Assembly: GCA_963665395.2 (NCBI GenBank)
Contig: OY762251.1
Coordinates: 2,666,001 to 2,730,000, forward strand
DNA: 64,000 nt
Origin: Bin87 sp963665395
GTDB taxonomy: Bacteria; Chloroflexota; Dehalococcoidia; Lucifugimonadales; UBA3495
Reading direction: 5' to 3'
Shown here: positions 26,077 through 33,966 of the stretch, piece after piece
Layout: the number at the start of each line of letters is the position of its first letter
Position numbering within the stretch: the stretch's first letter is position 1
The notes under the pieces: model-generated
Databases searched by the model: none
What the model saw: only the letters and a program-made list of their open reading frames with translations
Told to the model about the DNA's origin: nothing
Translations under genes and position numbers: made by a program

Positions 26077-27201
26077 CTACCAATGCTGCGCCAGGTTGGT
26101 CACCAGGTTGTAGATGAACCAACCGTCGCCGGTGCGGAAAGTCTGCGGTTTGGCGGTCTGGGCGTCGCGCATCACGCCGATGCCGTCCTCGTAAGGCTCG
26201 AAGGATACGATGCGGTCGTAGCGGATGCGGAAACGCTTGCGGGAACCGTGGAAGTAGAGGTGTTTGCTGGTTACGCCCAACAGCCCGGTGTCCTCGTGTA
26301 CCGTTTCCTCCCATTCGACGGCCTGGCTGCGGAAGGTGCGCGGGCTGTAATACAGGCCCTTGGCCACCCGGATGCTGACGCCGTGAGACGTTCCGCGCCG
26401 TTCGCGCCGGGTTTTGACCTCGTAGTAGCCCACGCCGTCAATCAACCAGACCAGTTGCTCCGACTTCATCAGGTTGAAAGGCGGCCGGGTGGTCAGCTTC
26501 AGCCGTTCCGGGATCAGTCCTTCAGCAGCCTCGCGGATGACCGCCGACTTGATCATATTCTGGTAGGCCCCGTTGGCGTCCACTAAAGTTTGTGACAAGT
26601 CGAAATGACGGAGGTATTGAACCAGAGCGTTCTCCTCGTCCAGCGAAAGGACGCCGTCCTCCAGCGTACCGTCAACGGCGGCCTCCCACGCCTGGGCCAG
26701 CAGCAACTGTTGCTCCACCGCAGACAGTTCCGACTCTTCCAACATGGCGGCCAGTTCGTTCCGGTGCGTGTCGCCGTCAGCGGTGGCCAGGGCGGCCAAG
26801 CGGGCGTCCAGCATGAGGCGGTCGCGGGAGGCGCGATCCAACTGTTCGCCGATGTCCTGGCTGGTTTTGTCCCATTGGTCGTCCAGGGCGAACTGGTCGC
26901 GGAAATCCCGCAGCCGGGCCTCTTCGTCCTGGGTAAGGATGCCGTCGGCCAAACCCTCGGTCACGGCCTGATGCCAGCCTTCGGCGATGACCGCCCGTAT
27001 CCCGTCGTCGCCGATGTGCGAGTCCCTGGCAATGGCGGACAAATTGTCCAGCAACGCCGCTTCGCTGAAATCCGACTGCCCGGCAGCCTGGGCCACCAGC
27101 GCCACCATCCGCTGCCGGCCGGCTTGATAATTGGACTCGCACTCCTTGTGCTTGCCCCGCAGAAAGCCGGCTTTGCCGCCACAGTATTTGCAGTTGCCCA
27201 C
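26077..27201 (-). CDS. Zinc-ribbon protein with helical TerB-like repeats and C-terminal PH-like domain
   Basis: 374 aa from a GTG at 27201, preceded by GAGGA at 7 nt; a 23-residue Arg-rich extension from 27270 overlaps a duplicated intergenic sequence and is unlikely. N terminus: CKYCGGKAGFLRGKHKEC, a treble-clef or ribbon Zn site. Residues about 30-210 form two acidic helical repeats (each ending with LTQDEEARL or LSLDEENALVQYL), reminiscent of TerB/tellurite-resistance folds. The C-terminal 130 residues (FNLMKSEQLVWLIDGVGYYE, GLLGVTSKHLYFHGSRKRFRIRYDRIVSFEPY) look like a PH-like/GRAM domain. Function unknown; possibly membrane or stress linked. Confidence 0.75.
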   Translation of the reverse strand: MGNCKYCGGKAGFLRGKHKECESNYQAGRQRMVALVAQAAGQSDFSEAALLDNLSAIARDSHIGDDGIRAVIAEGWHQAVTEGLADGILTQDEEARLRDFRDQFALDDQWDKTSQDIGEQLDRASRDRLMLDARLAALATADGDTHRNELAAMLEESELSAVEQQLLLAQAWEAAVDGTLEDGVLSLDEENALVQYLRHFDLSQTLVDANGAYQNMIKSAVIREAAEGLIPERLKLTTRPPFNLMKSEQLVWLIDGVGYYEVKTRRERRGTSHGVSIRVAKGLYYSPRTFRSQAVEWEETVHEDTGLLGVTSKHLYFHGSRKRFRIRYDRIVSFEPYEDGIGVMRDAQTAKPQTFRTGDGWFIYNLVTNLAQHW

Positions 27202-27235
27202 GGAATTATCCTCAAATATGCGGCGACGGCCGCCG

Positions 27236-27592
27236 CTATGGTTGCGCTGCGCTCGGCGTCGGTTCGTCAAAAGGCAAACCTTTGCTGGTAGCGTTGTAAT
27301 TTAGGTGGTTCAGTTTCCCAGCGGGGTATCCGAGTGGCTAAAACTGCTGCTACGCCAACGGGATTGCCACGCTGCGCTCGCAATGACAAAAACCAAACCA
27401 CCTAAATCGGAACGCTACCACCTTTGCTTTCGGTCTCGGTTTTGCGCTGTAGCCATTCCATCCACTGCCGGTTGACTTCGGCCCGGCCTTCTTCTCGACG
27501 TTCGGCCCGGCGTTTTTCGGCCATCGGCTTGACCCAGTGTTCGATAGCGTATCGGTAACCTACCATAACAATCGCTACTCCTTGAACTGTGC
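27236..27592 (-). pseudogene. Partial duplicate of the 27622-28095 membrane protein gene, interrupted by a mobile element
   Basis: Reading leftward, this stretch repeats the C-terminal half of the neighbouring gene: VQGVAIVMVGYRYAIE, WVKPMAEKRRAE, QWMEWLQRKTETESKG, with about 8-9 residues missing in the middle. Element A copy 1 (27287-27419) sits inside it. If the element and one target duplication are removed, the frame continues LPFDEPTPSAAQP and stops at the same place as the intact gene. Lacking its N-terminal half and promoter, it is unlikely to be functional. Confidence 0.82.
27287..27419. mobile_element. MITE-like element A, copy 1 (133 bp, 9-bp target duplication)
   Basis: Terminal inverted repeats GGTAGCGTTGTAATTTAGG / AACGCTACC-type at both ends, about 24 bp with few mismatches. 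It is flanked by an exact direct repeat ACCTTTGCT (27278-27286 and 27420-27428), the mark of transposition. A second copy at 29025-29157 is the same length with 4 differences (about 97 percent). No coding capacity; it must use a transposase from elsewhere. It interrupts the duplicated gene fragment. Confidence 0.88.
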
Positions 27593-27621
27593 CAACGCGG
27601 ATACGCTGCGACGGCCAGCCG

Positions 27622-28095
27622 CTATGGCTGCGCCGCGCCCGGAGGTGGTTCATCGAAGGGTAGTCCTCGGCTTTCGGCTTCGGTTTTGCGCTGTAGCCAC
27701 TCCTGCCATTGCTGGTTGGTTTCGGTGCGGCCCTCCTCACGACCATCCGCGCGGCCTGCGGCGTAGCTCTCAGCGCGGCGTTTTTCGGCCATCGGCTTGA
27801 CCCAGCGTTCGATAGCGTATCGGTAACCTACCATAACAATCGCTACTCCTTGAACCGTGACCAGTGCGGAAAACGCAATGCCGATTCCAATCCATCCGCA
27901 TTCCGGAGCGGCGGCGCGAATCAATTCCGTGTGCCACGCCCACCAGTGAGCATTGACGGCCTGCGCCTTTTCCCACACGATGACAACCACGGTGGGCAGG
28001 CCCAGCAGGGTCACCAACGTGAGGTAGGCGAATACGAAAGGTCTGGGAACGCTCCAGATGGACTCCCGCCAACCGGAATTGCGGTCATTTTGCAT
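27622..28095 (-). CDS. Two-pass membrane protein with charged tail
   Basis: 157 aa. Two hydrophobic segments (about residues 20-45 and 70-92), then WVKPMAEKRR and a Gly/Arg/Glu tail with AGRADGREEGRTE. Layout is like the 18706-19161 product: two membrane helices plus a charged G-R-E tail. Its second half is duplicated just downstream (27236-27592). I do not recognise the family. The start codon has no strong ribosome site, so the N terminus is uncertain. Confidence 0.6.
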   Translation of the reverse strand: MQNDRNSGWRESIWSVPRPFVFAYLTLVTLLGLPTVVVIVWEKAQAVNAHWWAWHTELIRAAAPECGWIGIGIAFSALVTVQGVAIVMVGYRYAIERWVKPMAEKRRAESYAAGRADGREEGRTETNQQWQEWLQRKTEAESRGLPFDEPPPGAAQP

Positions 28096-28160
28096 AGTGG
28101 TCGTGCCGTCATGTTAGCAGTCTGCCGTCGTTTCGCGCAACGGCTGACGCCGCTCGCGCA

Positions 28161-28289
28161 GGACGATTGCAAAGTCCTTTTCATCCGCTCATGGTGAGCC
28201 TGTCGAACCATGCTACGCTCCGGTCAAGCCATCCTTCGACAAGCTCAGGATGAGCGGAATCAGGGTATTCATCGACTTTGCAATCGTCC
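28161..28289. repeat. Long hairpin with perfect 16-bp ends
   Basis: GGACGATTGCAAAGTC at 28161-28176 is exactly complementary to GACTTTGCAATCGTCC at 28274-28289. Inside, CCGCTCATGGTGAGCCTGTCGAA pairs with a TTCGACAAGCTCAGGATGAG-type arm, giving a nested stem over most of the 129 bp. Probably a palindromic interspersed repeat or MITE. Confidence 0.75.
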
Positions 28290-28590
28290 TGGCCGCTCGC
28301 GCGTACCCACTTTACGTCAAGTTGCCATCGCGATGGCAGCGTGGCAATCTCGTTGACCCTGGCGTCGTCGCTCCGTCAGCGGGATTGCCGCGCTACGTCG
28401 CTTCGCTTAGCAAAGTTAGTTGTTCCGGTTTTGCTCCTTTGCTGGGTAGGTCGGTGGGTTTTGGTTGGTTTGCTTCGGGTTCGGGGGTTCGGGTTGTCGG
28501 CGCTACGGCCAGAGAGCGTTGTTGCGAATTGAACTCCTAGGTTTGCGCGTGCTGACCGCCCCATGCCCTGCCCCCACCCTTCCCCGCACT

Positions 28591-28616
28591 GGATTCCGGC
28601 TTCCGCCGGAATGACG
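28591..28616. repeat. Short palindromic repeat (CCGGCTTTCGCCGG type)
   Basis: Hairpin of the form ATTCCGGCTTCCGCCGGAAT followed by GACG. Near-identical copies at 41297-41322 and 43727-43752 (the latter with a 19-bp tandem tail duplication), all in intergenic DNA. Similar palindromes with other bases (TTCCCGC..GCGGGAA) sit nearby. Confidence 0.7.
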
Positions 28617-29024
28617 AAAGGCGTGGTCCTGGCTTCCCGCGTTCGCGGGAATGACGGTTTGGGGTGTCTGGATTCCCGCTCCGTATCAAGTACGGGGTGC
28701 CGTCGGTTCGCGGGAATGACCCCGTGTCAAGCACGGGGCAGGCTGGGGGGCAGAGGGCGACCCTCGCGCAGCGGTGGTGAGACCCGCCGTACTGGTCTAT
28801 GCGGCGCCGGGGAAATTACCGACCTTTGCGATAGCCAGCGGTGCAATGAGATCCGACGTGTCGCAATGTACGGTTGCGACGGTTGGCCGTGATACCCGAA
28901 CCCTGTGAACCCGATATTCAGATGTTGGCGCCGGGCGTTGGGCCGTAGCCTCAGGCTTTCCGCTCGACTGTAGGTATAGTGTAGGGAACGGATGTACGGT
29001 TGCGCAAGGGGCAGGTGTCACTTC

Positions 29025-29157
29025 GGTAGCGTTGCAATTTAGGTGGTTCAGTTTCCCAGCGGGGTATCCGAGCGGCTAAAACTGCTGCTACGCCAACGGG
29101 ATTGCCACGCTACGCTCGCAATGACAAAAACCAAACCACCTAAAACGGAACGCTACC
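29025..29157. mobile_element. MITE-like element A, copy 2 (133 bp, 10-bp target duplication)
   Basis: Same length and ends as copy 1 (GGTAGCGTT ... AACGCTACC). It is bounded by an exact direct repeat GTGTCACTTC (29015-29024 and 29158-29167). Intergenic insertion, no open frame. The high identity between copies argues for recent movement. Confidence 0.88.
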
Positions 29158-29186
29158 GTGTCACTTCGCGCGTACCGACTTTTGGG

Positions 29187-29302
29187 AATGGTCAGCAGCA
29201 GGATGCGGCGGATTTAGCGGGATTGACGGGATTGGGGCAATCTTTGCTGTGGGACGGCTCCAATCCGGATAATCCTTCAAATCCGGCGCATCCCGCTTCT
29301 GA
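29187..29302. repeat. Dispersed hairpin repeat, family D, diverged copy
   Basis: Left arm ATGGTCAGCAGCAGGATG and right arm, reverse-complemented, ACGTCAGAAGCGGGATG; the inner arms are also complementary (GCGGATTT / AAATCCGGC). It is the weakest of four related hairpins in the window. Confidence 0.5.
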
Positions 29303-29393
29303 CGTGTCTCCCTTCGAAAGATGGGTACACGTGAGCTGACGCCGCGCTTGAACAGGGACGCTTCGGCGGGAGAGCTTGGGTAAGCAACGCTAA

Positions 29394-30275
29394 CTAAACT
29401 CCAGCCTCCACAGCCAGCCGCTCGTTCACATGGTCATGCAGCGCGTTCAGCACGGCGGCGTTTTCCTCCAGGGTGAACTCGTCCACCAGGTAGTCATGCT
29501 CCCCGCTGACGCCGCTGACCGCGCCGGCGTCCACCAGGAAGCGGATGCATTCGGCGTCGGTATCCACGTCGGGCAGGAGGTTGCGTCCCACTTCCAGGGA
29601 CAGGGCCGCCACCAGGCCATAGCCGCCCCAGTTGGACGTGCTGGAGATTATCAGCCGGTCGCAGCCCACCACCGCCGGATGGTCGGGCAGCTGGTCGGCG
29701 GTGGCGATGACCTCTTGCAGGTTGCCCATGCCGATCTCGTTGCCGCCGTCGCCGATGCCGATGGACGGCAGCCCACGCTCGAACAGCCGGTCCACGCGAG
29801 CGGTTTGAGGCGTTATGTCCCGCCCGCGCATATTGCGATAGACGCCGCCGGCGTCCCGTGAGCACCGCTCGATGGAGATGAGCAACGCCGGGTCGCGCTC
29901 GGTGATGGTTTCCTGCACGAAATGTTCGTTGATGTTGGGATCGTCGATGATGGGGAACCGGATGATCGGCGACGGCTCCCTCCGTCTGGTCACCCAGGAC
30001 GCCATCATGTAGGCCATCGGCTCGTCCGCCGCGTACATCACCCGGTTGCCCAGTTCCCGCAGGGCGTTGCCGATGGCGAAGGCGCCCGGAGGCCCGTCGG
30101 TTTCCGGCGCGTCGCTCATCATGATGTAGAACCCGGTGGCGATGATCACCGGGCCCGAGTGGACCAATGCGTAACGAGCGGCCTGGGTGCAGAAGTCGGC
30201 CGGCACGTGGGGACGCAGGGCGTTGATGCCCCGCCGGTCGTGGTCGAGGATGATGTCTTCAATGGTTTGGGTCAT
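29394..30275 (-). CDS. D-glutamate cyclase-like protein (DUF4392)
   Basis: 293 aa. GPVIIATGFYI near residue 45, GNALRELG, and GLPSIGIGDGGNEIGMGN mark the DUF4392 domain, which forms the C-terminal half of mammalian DGLUCY (D-glutamate cyclase, converting D-glutamate to 5-oxoproline). The partner half (DUF1445 hydro-lyase domain) is encoded by the adjacent upstream gene, so the pair is a split version of that enzyme or pathway. Activity is inferred from family, not shown. Confidence 0.85.
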   Translation of the reverse strand: MTQTIEDIILDHDRRGINALRPHVPADFCTQAARYALVHSGPVIIATGFYIMMSDAPETDGPPGAFAIGNALRELGNRVMYAADEPMAYMMASWVTRRREPSPIIRFPIIDDPNINEHFVQETITERDPALLISIERCSRDAGGVYRNMRGRDITPQTARVDRLFERGLPSIGIGDGGNEIGMGNLQEVIATADQLPDHPAVVGCDRLIISSTSNWGGYGLVAALSLEVGRNLLPDVDTDAECIRFLVDAGAVSGVSGEHDYLVDEFTLEENAAVLNALHDHVNERLAVEAGV

Positions 30276-30353
30276 AACGCATCTCGCTATTCTGGGTTCC
30301 CGCCCCGTATCAAGTACGGGGTGACGTTCTTTCGCGGAAACGACGGTTTTGGG

Positions 30354-31151
30354 TTAGATGACGGCGTAATCGGAATCCCGCCGGTCGGTGATGAACATCT
30401 TGCCGGGAGCGTGAGTGATCATCAGCGGCGGCTTGCAGTTGAGGGCAACCGCCTGCGGGGTCACGCCGCAGGCCCAGAACACGGGGGTTTCGCCGGGGCG
30501 GATTTCCACCGCGTCGCCGAACTCAGGCGCGTGGATGTCGCGGACGCCGATGGCCGCCGGGTCGCCAATGTGGACGGGTGCGCCGTGGGTGTCGGGGAAC
30601 CGTGAGGTTACCTGAACGGCGCGGACAATCTGCTCCTGGGGTATGGGCCTCATGCTGACCACCATGGGGCCGGAGAACATACCAGCCGGCGCAGTGGGGA
30701 TATTGGTGATGTACATGGGCACGTTGCTGCCGGCTTCCTGGTGACGCAGGGGGATGCCGCAATCGGACATGGCGGCCTCGAAGGAGAAGCTGCACCCCAA
30801 CAGGAAGGACACCAGGTCATCGCGCCATACGTCGGCGACGGACGGCACTTCGGCAACCATCTCGCCGTTCTCGTAGATGCGGTAAGCCGGCACGTCGGTG
30901 CTGATGTCGGCGCCGGGAGCGGTCAGCGACGGTTCCACCGCGCCGGCCTCGATGACTTCCAGCAGCGGGCACGGGCGCGGGTTGCGCTGGCAGAACAGCA
31001 GGAAGTCAAAGGCCAGGTCGCGCGGCAGCACGGCCAGGTTGGCCTGCACGTGGCCGTTGGCCAGGCCGGCGGTTACGCCAGCGTACTCGCCGGCGCGGAT
31101 GAGTCGCCGGATCTCGGCGGGTTGGGTGGGCAGCAGCGTGGCAGTGGTCAT
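30354..31151 (-). CDS. DUF1445 putative hydro-lyase (D-glutamate cyclase N-terminal-like)
   Basis: 265 aa from the ATG at 31151, which has GGAGAAATCCC upstream; the longer frame to 31181 adds 10 residues without signal. DUF1445 features: LPRDLAFDFLLFCQRNPRPCPLLEV, VSFLLGCSFSFEAAM, SRFPDTHGAPVHIGDP, FWACGVTPQ. Cys residues in GCSFSFE and ACGVTPQ are conserved in this family. Together with the DUF4392 gene 78 bp downstream it corresponds to the two domains of DGLUCY. A palindrome-type repeat occupies the short gap between them. Confidence 0.87.
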   Translation of the reverse strand: MTTATLLPTQPAEIRRLIRAGEYAGVTAGLANGHVQANLAVLPRDLAFDFLLFCQRNPRPCPLLEVIEAGAVEPSLTAPGADISTDVPAYRIYENGEMVAEVPSVADVWRDDLVSFLLGCSFSFEAAMSDCGIPLRHQEAGSNVPMYITNIPTAPAGMFSGPMVVSMRPIPQEQIVRAVQVTSRFPDTHGAPVHIGDPAAIGVRDIHAPEFGDAVEIRPGETPVFWACGVTPQAVALNCKPPLMITHAPGKMFITDRRDSDYAVI

Positions 31152-31258
31152 GGGATTTCTCCGTCCGGGCAGGTTGCCCATCGTCTTGTGCTAGATGCTA
31201 GAATTGGGGGGGCTGCCGGCAATGATAGGCAGGGGATTGGCTGCCGTCAATTTGACGG

Positions 31259-31380
31259 GAATCGTCAGAAGCAGGATTTTCAGGATTGGACGGATTTATC
31301 AGGATTTGTTGTCATCTGCCGGCGACGTCACATAATCCAGTCAATCCGCATAATCCGGCAAATCCTGATGCTGACGATTC
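31259..31380. repeat. Dispersed hairpin repeat, family D copy 2
   Basis: Left end GAATCGTCAGAAGCAGGATT, right end reverse-complemented GAATCGTCAGCATCAGGATT, about 122 bp, strongly palindromic. The ATG usually assigned to the response-regulator gene (31368) lies inside its right arm, so this copy may carry the first codons or have displaced the original start. Confidence 0.75.
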
Positions 31381-32075
31381 TCGGTGGCAAGGGTCGCAAG
31401 TTGTACAACGTATTTTTGCTCGCGCGTCCTGGCGACGGGATGCTGTCGCTGGTCAAGCAGATCGACCGTTCCGGCCTCTACTGCCAGGCCGGCAGCGACG
31501 TCATGGAGCTGGAGGACGCGGCCCACGGCAACAGCCTGGACGTGGTGCTCCTCGACTTGGCGGCGGTGGGCATCGGCGCGCAATCCGTGATCGAGCAGGT
31601 GAGCCGGTTGCAGCTGCCCACCCTGCTGGTGATGGAGCCCGCGGCCCTGGGCCAGTATGACCCGTCCCTCAACCCGGACGATTTTATCATCGCCCCGCTG
31701 GAAGCCACCGAGTTGCTCGCCCGGGTGGGGCAGATTGTGTACCGCCGCAACGGTCGGAACCGGGAGCAACTCATCCGGGTGGGCGAGTTGTCCATAGACC
31801 TCCAGAGCTACGAAGTAACGATGGCGGGCCGCCGCATCTCGCTGACCTACAAGGAGTTCCAACTGCTGACCCTGCTGGCCTCCAACCCGGGCCGGGTCTA
31901 TACCCGGGAAGCGCTGCTGAACCAGGTCTGGGGCTACGACTATCTCGGCGGCACCCGCACCGTGGACGTGCATATCCGCCGCCTTCGCTCCAAGGTGGAA
32001 GACCCCGATCATCTCTTCCTGGAAACCATCTGGAACGTGGGCTACCGCTTCCGGGACATCGCCTCGGAGAGTTGA
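31368..32075 (+). CDS. Winged-helix response-regulator-like protein
   Basis: 235 aa from the ATG at 31368; a TTG at 31401 (224 aa, AAGGG seven bases upstream) may be the true start because the ATG lies within a hairpin repeat. The N-terminal half is a degenerate receiver-like domain (VVLLDLAAVGIG, EVSRLQLPTLLVMEP-type core), without an obvious complete acidic pocket. The C-terminal half is a clear OmpR/PhoB DNA-binding domain: GRRISLTYKEFQLLTLLA, VYTREALLNQVWGYDYLGG, RTVDVHIRRLRSKVED, IWNVGYRF. No sensor kinase is adjacent, so it may be an orphan regulator. Its stop codon lies in an insertion target duplication. Confidence 0.87.
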   Translation: MLTILGGKGRKLYNVFLLARPGDGMLSLVKQIDRSGLYCQAGSDVMELEDAAHGNSLDVVLLDLAAVGIGAQSVIEQVSRLQLPTLLVMEPAALGQYDPSLNPDDFIIAPLEATELLARVGQIVYRRNGRNREQLIRVGELSIDLQSYEVTMAGRRISLTYKEFQLLTLLASNPGRVYTREALLNQVWGYDYLGGTRTVDVHIRRLRSKVEDPDHLFLETIWNVGYRFRDIASES

Positions 32076-32077
32076 AC

Positions 32078-32213
32078 CTTATGCGTACCCACTTTCCCAA
32101 CCTGTCATTGCGAGCGCAAGCGCGGCAATCTCGTTGTCGGAGCAACCGTTACTCCCGGAGCGGGATTGCCACGTCGCTACGCTCCTCGCAATGACAAAGT
32201 GGGGTAAGCGTGA
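32078..32213. mobile_element. MITE-like element C (136 bp, 11-bp target duplication)
   Basis: Bounded by the direct repeat GAGAGTTGAAC at 32067-32077 and 32214-32224. Ends carry GCGTACCCACTTT and, in reverse complement, GCTTACCCCACTTT, followed on both sides by TGTCATTGCGAG. The left target copy contains the regulator's stop codon. Removing the element would bring the LLM gene's ATG (32234) to within 9 nt of that stop, suggesting the two genes once formed an operon. Confidence 0.82.
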
Positions 32214-33289
32214 GAGAGTTGAACGGATTGACCATGCGATTCGGCCACTTCTTCTACCCAATGAAGTTCGACGACTCCCGCGACGACCAGGAAATACAGG
32301 AATGCCTGGCCGAGGCGGAGTTGGTGGAAGCCCTGGGCTTTGACGCCATCTGGATTGCCGAGCACTACTTCACCGGCGAATGCGTCTATGGCGACCCGCT
32401 GGTGTTCGCCAGCGCGTTGGCGGTGAAGACCAGCCGGGTGCTGCTGGGCTTCGGCATCATCGAACTCCCCCTGCACAATCCCGTGCGCGTCGCCATGCAA
32501 ACCGCCCTGCTGGACAACCTCAGCCGGGGCCGCTTGATAGTGGGCACCGCCAAGGGTTCCAACTACAACGCCTTCGAGTACACCGGCTTCGGCACCGACC
32601 CGGCGCTGGGCGCGGCCCAGATGGAGGAGGCGGAGCGGCTGATGGTCACGGCCTGGACCACCGATAACGTGGATTTCCAGGGCGAGCATTACCGGGTCGC
32701 CTTCCCGTCGGTACGCCCGCGTCCCTATCAGAAACCCCATCCGCCGTTGGCGCGGGCCTGCATCAACCGGGAGTCCATCATCGAGATGGCCCGCATCGGG
32801 CGGCCCATCCTGCTGCGGGGGCGCTCCACCAACAGCACCGCCGCCGACATCGCCCTGTACCGCGACACCATGGCCGAATCGGGTTTCAGCGAGGATGCCA
32901 TCGAGCGAAACCTGGATCAAATCTGGGTGTGGCGCGAGATGCACCTTGCCGAGACCGACGACCAGGCCATGGACGAGTTCCTGCCGGCCAACCTCAAAGC
33001 CTGGGCAATCATGCAGGACTACCGGCAACGGTGGAACCCCAAAGAGTTCCCCATGTCCCACCAGCCTCCTCCCGTCCAGCGGGACGGTTACGCCGGGCAT
33101 CCCAACCCGGACGCCGCCGAGAACCTGGTGGGCAGCCCCCGCCGCGTGACCGAGCAGATTGAGCAAATGCGCGCCGCCGGCATCCGCAACCTGATGCTGA
33201 CCAACCGGGGATTGGTGTCGAGGGAGGCAACCAATCGCTCGCTGAAGCTCCTTGCGGAGCGGGTGATGCCCAGGTTTCGCGCGGCGTGA
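32210..33289 (+). CDS. LLM-class flavin-dependent oxidoreductase
   Basis: 359 aa from the GTG at 32210 (GGGGT upstream), although that codon belongs to the inserted element; the ATG at 32234 (351 aa) was probably the ancestral start region. The luciferase-like TIM barrel is evident: MRFGHFFYPMKFDD, LVEALGFDAIWIAEHYF, LGFGIIELPLHNPVRVA, RGRLIVGTAKGS. Family members use FMN or F420 to oxidise varied substrates, and expansions of them are typical of SAR202 Chloroflexota. Its last codons are duplicated 746 bp downstream. Confidence 0.9.
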   Translation: MRELNGLTMRFGHFFYPMKFDDSRDDQEIQECLAEAELVEALGFDAIWIAEHYFTGECVYGDPLVFASALAVKTSRVLLGFGIIELPLHNPVRVAMQTALLDNLSRGRLIVGTAKGSNYNAFEYTGFGTDPALGAAQMEEAERLMVTAWTTDNVDFQGEHYRVAFPSVRPRPYQKPHPPLARACINRESIIEMARIGRPILLRGRSTNSTAADIALYRDTMAESGFSEDAIERNLDQIWVWREMHLAETDDQAMDEFLPANLKAWAIMQDYRQRWNPKEFPMSHQPPPVQRDGYAGHPNPDAAENLVGSPRRVTEQIEQMRAAGIRNLMLTNRGLVSREATNRSLKLLAERVMPRFRAA

Positions 33290-33309
33290 CCAAGGCGGCC
33301 GGCCGAATT

Positions 33310-33669
33310 TCAGTCCTCATTGCGCGGCGCAGGAACGAACCGCAGCTGCAAATCCAGGGCGCGGGCGATTTTCAGCATCGTGGCAAAGGATGGGTTGCCT
33401 TTGGCCGACAGGGCCTTGTGCAGCCCTTCCCGGCTTATCCCGGCCGTTTTGGCCAGGTGGGTCATGTTCCGGTTTTGTAAGCGAGCAAGGTCGCCCAGGG
33501 CAGCGCGAATCAAACTGCCGTCGCCAACATCTTCCGCAATAGCCCCCTCCAGGTAGTAGTAGAAATCCTCTTCGGTTTTCAGCCAGTCAGCAAGGTTCCA
33601 GCGGATTGCTCCCTTGCGGAGCAGTTCTTCAAGGATCGCTTCCCGTTCGTCAATGCCAGTATCAACCAT
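33310..33669 (-). CDS. Addiction-module antidote protein (HigA-like, XRE)
   Basis: 119 aa. Matches the probable addiction module antidote family: RWNLADWLKTEEDFYYYLEGA in the N-terminal part, then an HTH NMTHLAKTAGISREGLHKAL and SFATMLKIARALDLQLRF. It follows the toxin gene by 3 nt. A duplicate with about 75 percent similar protein lies at 34056-34415; the last 48 residues or so are almost identical in both. Expected to bind the toxin and repress the operon. Confidence 0.9.
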   Translation of the reverse strand: MVDTGIDEREAILEELLRKGAIRWNLADWLKTEEDFYYYLEGAIAEDVGDGSLIRAALGDLARLQNRNMTHLAKTAGISREGLHKALSAKGNPSFATMLKIARALDLQLRFVPAPRNED

Positions 33670-33672
33670 GAT

Positions 33673-33966
33673 TCATCTCCAGGCTTGCGCCATCGTCTGG
33701 GCACGTCTGATGTCGCGCCGCTGACTGTCCTTGTCGCCGCCGCAGAGCAGCACGATAAGCGCGGGGCCACGTTGGATGAAGTAGAGCCGGTAGCCCGGCC
33801 CGTAGTGGATCCGCATTTCCGACACGCCTTCACCCACCGGCGCGAAATCGCCGAAGTTGCCTTCTGCCGCCCGTTGCAGGCGGTTGCCGATACTGCCCAC
33901 TGCCCGCTGGTCACGCAGCTGCCGGAGCCAACGCTCGAAATCAGAAGTGAGCACGACCTCAATCAT
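33673..33966 (-). CDS. Addiction-module killer protein (RelE/HigB-like)
   Basis: 97 aa from the ATG at 33966; a GTG 18 bp upstream is less likely. FERWLRQLRDQRAVGSIGNRLQRA, GVSEMRIHYGPGYRLYFIQRG and LIVLLCGGDKDSQRRDIRRAQ are signatures of the RelE-type addiction killer family. Predicted mRNA interferase. Toxin first, antitoxin second, separated by 3 nt. Confidence 0.88.
   Translation of the reverse strand: MIEVVLTSDFERWLRQLRDQRAVGSIGNRLQRAAEGNFGDFAPVGEGVSEMRIHYGPGYRLYFIQRGPALIVLLCGGDKDSQRRDIRRAQTMAQAWR

Larger units (their letters stand above)
28096..29393. other. Gene-poor repeat region
   Basis: About 1.3 kb without a believable gene. It holds, in order: a long hairpin (28161-28289), a degraded relative of element C beginning near 28300 (GCGTACCCACTTT, then GGCAATCTCGTTG), a cluster of short palindromes at 28591-28740 (GGATTCCGGCTTCCGCCGG, TTCCCGCGTTCGCGGGAA, CCCCGTGTCAAGCACGGGG), element A copy 2 (29025-29157), and a diverged family D hairpin (29187-29302). 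It appears to be an accumulation site for non-coding mobile repeats. Confidence 0.75.

Noticed and set aside
27316..27345. tRNA-like stretch (GGGGTATCCGAGTGGCTAAA) inside element A
   Set aside because: Only the 5' D-arm portion resembles a Ser/Leu tRNA. No anticodon stem, T-arm or acceptor pairing follows, and the same sequence recurs in the second element copy.
28250..28540. 96-aa ORF in the gene-poor region
   Set aside because: It crosses hairpin repeats and shows no ribosome site, domain or codon pattern typical of the window.
30741..31367. Long upstream extension of the response-regulator frame (444 aa)
   Set aside because: The added part runs antisense through the DUF1445 gene and through a hairpin repeat; no ribosome site or domain supports it.
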